9,174 bases of DNA from Bacteroidota bacterium (GTDB lineage: Bacteria > Bacteroidota > Bacteroidia > NS11-12g > UBA9320): the NCBI GenBank assembly GCA_003484585.1, contig DNBZ01000087.1, positions 1 through 9,174 of the forward strand, given 5' to 3'. Made by a program: the position numbers and the translations under genes. Each line of letters begins with the position of its first letter. The stretch's first letter is position 1. The notes beneath the pieces were generated by a model. It made no database searches, had not been told where the DNA came from, and saw nothing but the letters and a program-made list of their open reading frames with translations. Below are positions 7,209 to 9,174 of this stretch, in pieces.

Positions 7209-7697
7209 CTAAGCAGTAATTGATTTGATTTTACTGAATGCCCAAGACTCCTTAAATGGCACTTGCCATCTCGTTCTAAGATCTGATAGAATGCTTATGG
7301 TATTATCCAAAAACACCGTATCCTCTTTTATCAAACCGCTTATATAAGCTTGATTAATATCCTGCATTTGGACTATGCGTATTTCTTCGTTTTGCAGAAA
7401 GCTCAGATTCATTCTGTTGAATAAATCTAGCTGCAACTCTGAATCTATCTGCTGAAAAATAGCAGTAGCTTTATCTATAGAGCAACCGCTGGCCGCCTCT
7501 ACCTGCTCATCTACTCCTAGTACTAGTAGCTGGTTATGGAATACATCGAAATCTGCCTTCAGCTGATTGCCATGTGCAGCCCAACTCTCGCAGAATACTG
7601 CAAGTTTGGCTTTGGTGTCTGCTATCTCTATAGCGGTTAGTTTTCTATTGGCTACGTATATCCAAATACGCCCGTTTCCTGTAAGTGATGGGAACAT
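7209..7697 (-). CDS. Conserved Bacteroidota protein of unknown function (homologues often labelled 'ABC transporter ATPase')
   Basis: 162 aa, probably cytoplasmic: no signal peptide or membrane segment. Conserved-looking blocks are GRIWIYVANRKLT (9-21), WAAHG (39-43), LLVLGVDEQ (57-65), ASGCSID (69-75), LFNRMNLSFLQ (92-102) and RWQVP (143-147). I recall this pattern from a Bacteroidota family of about 160 aa that databases often call an ABC transporter ATPase; that label is not supported here because there is no Walker A, Walker B or ABC signature. The Cys in ASGCSID is an obvious candidate functional residue (inference). The start fits the family, whose members begin about ten residues before the R(I/V)WIY block, and lies only four bases after a promoter-like -7 box. 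It is the first gene of the unit and ends two bases before tsaB, hinting at co-expression with tRNA modification. Confidence 0.82.
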   Translation of the reverse strand: MFPSLTGNGRIWIYVANRKLTAIEIADTKAKLAVFCESWAAHGNQLKADFDVFHNQLLVLGVDEQVEAASGCSIDKATAIFQQIDSELQLDLFNRMNLSFLQNEEIRIVQMQDINQAYISGLIKEDTVFLDNTISILSDLRTRWQVPFKESWAFSKIKSITA

Positions 7698-7701
7698 AGT
7701 G

Positions 7702-7732
7702 CGAAGATAGTTTTATTCAAACTCAAGTTCAA
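7702..7732 (-). promoter_or_regulatory. Promoter of the 162-aa gene and tsaB (TTG-N20-TATCTTCG)
   Basis: On the minus strand TTG (7732-7730), a 20-bp spacer and TATCTTCG (7709-7702) match the Bacteroidota primary sigma pattern TTG-N17-23-TAnnTTTG except for one base (TTCG). Only CACT separates the -7 box from the ATG at 7697, so transcription would start at or almost at the start codon, giving a leaderless or nearly leaderless mRNA. Further TTG triplets at 8, 14 and 26 bp come from the tandem repeat here. Confidence 0.55.
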
Positions 7733-7738
7733 ACTCAA
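7716..7738. repeat. Tandem direct repeat of 11 bp (two copies, one base apart) in the promoter spacer
   Basis: TTCAAACTCAA occurs at 7716-7726 and 7728-7738 with a single G between, i.e. a 12-bp period with a 6-bp near-repeat inside. It covers the -33 box and most of the spacer of the promoter for the 162-aa gene. Change in copy number would change spacer length; whether that occurs is unknown. Confidence 0.75.
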
Positions 7739-7801
7739 AACACGTTACACGTTTTTAATAGAATGATAAACCGCAAAAAGCAAATTTTCATTGACTCTCT
7801 A

Positions 7802-7838
7802 CAGGTTCAGGATTATAAAAATATGAAACTTGAACCTG
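7802..7838. repeat. Inverted repeat CAGGTTCA / TGAACCTG
   Basis: Perfect 8-bp arms at 7802-7809 and 7831-7838, with 21 bases between; one G-T and one G-C pair could extend the stem. No T-run follows on either strand, so it is not a typical terminator. It could be a split operator or a hairpin in a transcript. Confidence 0.5.
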
Positions 7839-8214
7839 ATTGCAAAACCCCTCCAGTTATCATTATAAATAAACAAATAGAAGACTTCTAAAAGATTCTC
7901 TCATTAATGAAAAAAGAGCATTTAGATTTTAATGCTTAATGGACTCGGCAAAAGCACCTCAGGTATTGCTCAACCTTAAACATAGAATCAAAATTCTACG
8001 TTAGTTAAAGTTTGCTGCAACCCGGCAAGATGCATCTAGCAATTAAAACATTTGACGAAGTAGCAGGAAAATATCCGCTAGAACCATAATATATTACAGC
8101 TCTATCTCAAATAAAAAAGAAGTAAATAATGCCTACATCTCTGTAAGTAAAGTGGCTAAATTGCGGAATAGAAACAACAGCACGTTCAGGGAATTAGCAC
8201 TCTAAATTTCCTCC

Positions 8215-8245
8215 TTTTATACATCTTTTTTTAATATGTATAAAA
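8215..8245. promoter_or_regulatory. Operator-like inverted repeat TTTTATACAT-N11-ATGTATAAAA before the sugar transporter
   Basis: Perfect 10-bp arms at 8215-8224 and 8236-8245 with an 11-base T-rich centre; arm centres are 21 bp apart, two helical turns, as suits a dimeric regulator. The right arm falls where the -33 box of the transporter promoter should be and no TTG is present there, so a regulator, activating or repressing, probably binds here. A hairpin is possible, but the T-run lies in the loop, so it is not a terminator. Confidence 0.5.
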
Positions 8246-8263
8246 CTCTAATGACAACTCTCC

Positions 8264-8271
8264 TACCTTCG
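8264..8271 (+). promoter_or_regulatory. Possible -7 promoter box (TACCTTCG) of the sugar transporter
   Basis: TACCTTCG fits TAnnTTTG with the same single change seen in the other two promoter-like sites. AATAC separates it from the ATG at 8277, implying a nearly leaderless mRNA. There is no TTG 17-23 bp upstream, which would fit dependence on an activator. Confidence 0.38.
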
Positions 8272-8276
8272 AATAC

Positions 8277-9174
8277 ATGAGTAAAAATTATAAGTCAGCA
8301 TTAGCTATGCTAGTTAGTGTGTTTTTCTTCTGGGGTTTTGTAGCCGCAGGTAACACCATTTTGATTCCCGTATTCAAAAAAAGCCTTGACTTACAACAGT
8401 GGCAAGCACAACTTATCGAGTTTTGTTTCTATGTAGCATATGCGGTAGGTGCGTTAGCTTATTATCTAATAGGCAGAGTCAGAGGTAAGGATATCCTCAA
8501 TACCATTGGATATAAAAATGGCTTAATCTATGGACTACTCATAAGTGCTATTGGTGCATTTTTATTCTTACCTGCTGCCAGTTTTCAATCGTTTCCTTTA
8601 ATGCTCATTGGACTATTTATTGTTGGATTAGGGTTCTCATTACAGCAGGTTGCGGCAAATCCTTTGGCAATAAGCCTTGGGAGTAAAGAAACCGGAAGTA
8701 GCCGACTCAGTATGGCAGGAGGAGTAAATAATGTAGGGACCACAATAGCTCCTATTCTATTAAGCTACGCCATATTTGGAAGTACGGGTACAGCTGAGAA
8801 TACAGTACTTAGTCTAGAGTCTGTTAGGTTGCCATATCTCATACTTTGTGCTGCGTTTATTATAGTAGCCGTAGCTATTAAATTCTCTAAAATACCTGAT
8901 CAATTAGCAGATGATGACGGCACATCTGACAATGAAAGACTTCGTATAGCTGACTATCCAAGCCTTTGGTTGGGGATGATCGGTATTTTCGTATATGTAG
9001 GTGTAGAAGTAAGTACAGCTGCTAATCTTTCAGAATATCTTAAGATAGAAGCAGGAATATCAGAAGATAATGTTGCTCCCTATATTTCTCTTTTTTGGGG
9101 AAGTTTAATGATAGGTAGATGGGCAGCATCCGTAGGTGCATTTAATTTTACTAAGGCTAAGGAAAACATACTTC
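8277..9174 (+). CDS. Sugar:H+ symporter of the FHS (FucP/GluP/NagP) family, MFS, N-terminal part (runs off the right edge)
   Basis: Frame open from ATG 8277 to the edge, 299 residues; family members are usually about 400-440 aa, so roughly the last third is outside the window. FHS permeases carry fucose, glucose, galactose or N-acetylglucosamine across the inner membrane with protons. Visible marks are FFFWGFVAAGNTILIPVFK (16-34) in helix 1, QAQLIEFCFYVAYAVGAL (43-60) in helix 2, and NPLAISLG...SSRLSMAGGVNNVGTTIAPI (128-160), which matches the FHS NP..LG...RL...N..GT..AP pattern. Hydrophobic segments recur near 84-100, 107-122, 186-202 and 231-246, with a hydrophilic loop at about 204-226 between the two halves. 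GIFVYVGVEVS (236-246) opens the second half. Substrate cannot be fixed from sequence alone. It is transcribed away from all other genes and has its own candidate promoter and operator. Confidence 0.9.
   Translation, partial: MSKNYKSALAMLVSVFFFWGFVAAGNTILIPVFKKSLDLQQWQAQLIEFCFYVAYAVGALAYYLIGRVRGKDILNTIGYKNGLIYGLLISAIGAFLFLPAASFQSFPLMLIGLFIVGLGFSLQQVAANPLAISLGSKETGSSRLSMAGGVNNVGTTIAPILLSYAIFGSTGTAENTVLSLESVRLPYLILCAAFIIVAVAIKFSKIPDQLADDDGTSDNERLRIADYPSLWLGMIGIFVYVGVEVSTAANLSEYLKIEAGISEDNVAPYISLFWGSLMIGRWAASVGAFNFTKAKENIL

Larger units (their letters stand above)
7698..8276. other. Divergent intergenic region, 579 bp, no convincing gene
   Basis: It separates the leftward unit from the rightward sugar transporter and has promoter-like boxes at both ends. 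All frames are short. The longest plus-strand ATG frame is 42 codons (7763-7891, beginning MINRKKQIF), and a start-less stretch of about 50 codons ends at the TAA of 8204-8206; neither resembles a family I know. Short inverted repeats occur at 7802-7838, 7917-7936 (6-bp stem, followed by six T on the minus strand), 7983-7998 and 8028-8037 (AGATGCATCT). The region may be regulatory, or hold remains of a decayed gene. I see no tRNA or insertion sequence. Confidence 0.6.

Noticed and set aside
7910..7936. Intrinsic terminator on the minus strand (AGCATT/AATGCT stem then C and six T)
   Set aside because: The stem is only 6 bp and AT-rich, and no minus-strand gene lies upstream to be terminated; probably chance.
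1..9174. CRISPR array, insertion sequence, prophage or tRNA gene
   Set aside because: I saw no regularly spaced repeats, transposase motifs, terminal inverted repeats with target duplications, phage genes or tRNA cloverleaf.

Overview
The window looks like chromosome of a Bacteroidota bacterium. The evidence is secreted proteins ending in type IX secretion (T9SS) C-terminal domains, a TonB-dependent receptor with an N-terminal carboxypeptidase-regulatory-like domain, start codons without Shine-Dalgarno sequences, and promoter-like sequences of the TTG...TAnnTTyG kind. Base composition is AT-leaning (about 40% GC by eye). I cannot place it below phylum or class.

Layout. Positions 1-7697 carry six genes, all on the minus strand, so transcription runs right to left. 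First comes a 162-aa conserved Bacteroidota protein of unknown function (7209-7697). Two bases later comes tsaB (6526-7206), for tRNA threonylcarbamoyladenosine synthesis, which starts with TTG. After 55 bp with its own possible promoter comes a cell-surface gene set: a 707-aa T9SS-type secreted protein (4347-6470), a 734-aa T9SS-type secreted protein built from OB-fold-like and Ig-like modules (2121-4325), a 485-aa lipoprotein (664-2121), and the first 227 residues of a TonB-dependent receptor (start at 683, running off the left edge). These four are tightly packed (21-bp gap, 1-bp overlap, 20-bp overlap) and read as one transcription unit. Positions 7698-8276 form a 579-bp divergent intergenic region with promoter-like boxes at both ends, several inverted repeats and no convincing gene. 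On the plus strand, 8277-9174 is the first 299 residues of a sugar:H+ symporter of the fucose-galactose-glucose (FHS) branch of the major facilitator superfamily.

How it may work together. The four left-hand genes would give an outer-membrane receptor, a membrane-anchored lipoprotein and two large secreted or surface-attached proteins. This recalls SusCD-like or other receptor/lipoprotein surface complexes, but no SusD, glycanase, peptidase or nuclease catalytic domain is visible, so the substrate is unknown. This set is the best candidate for an undescribed system. A run of eight G inside the lipoprotein gene, where gain or loss of one base gives an early stop, could allow on/off switching. 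The sugar transporter has an operator-like 10-bp inverted repeat where its -33 box should lie.
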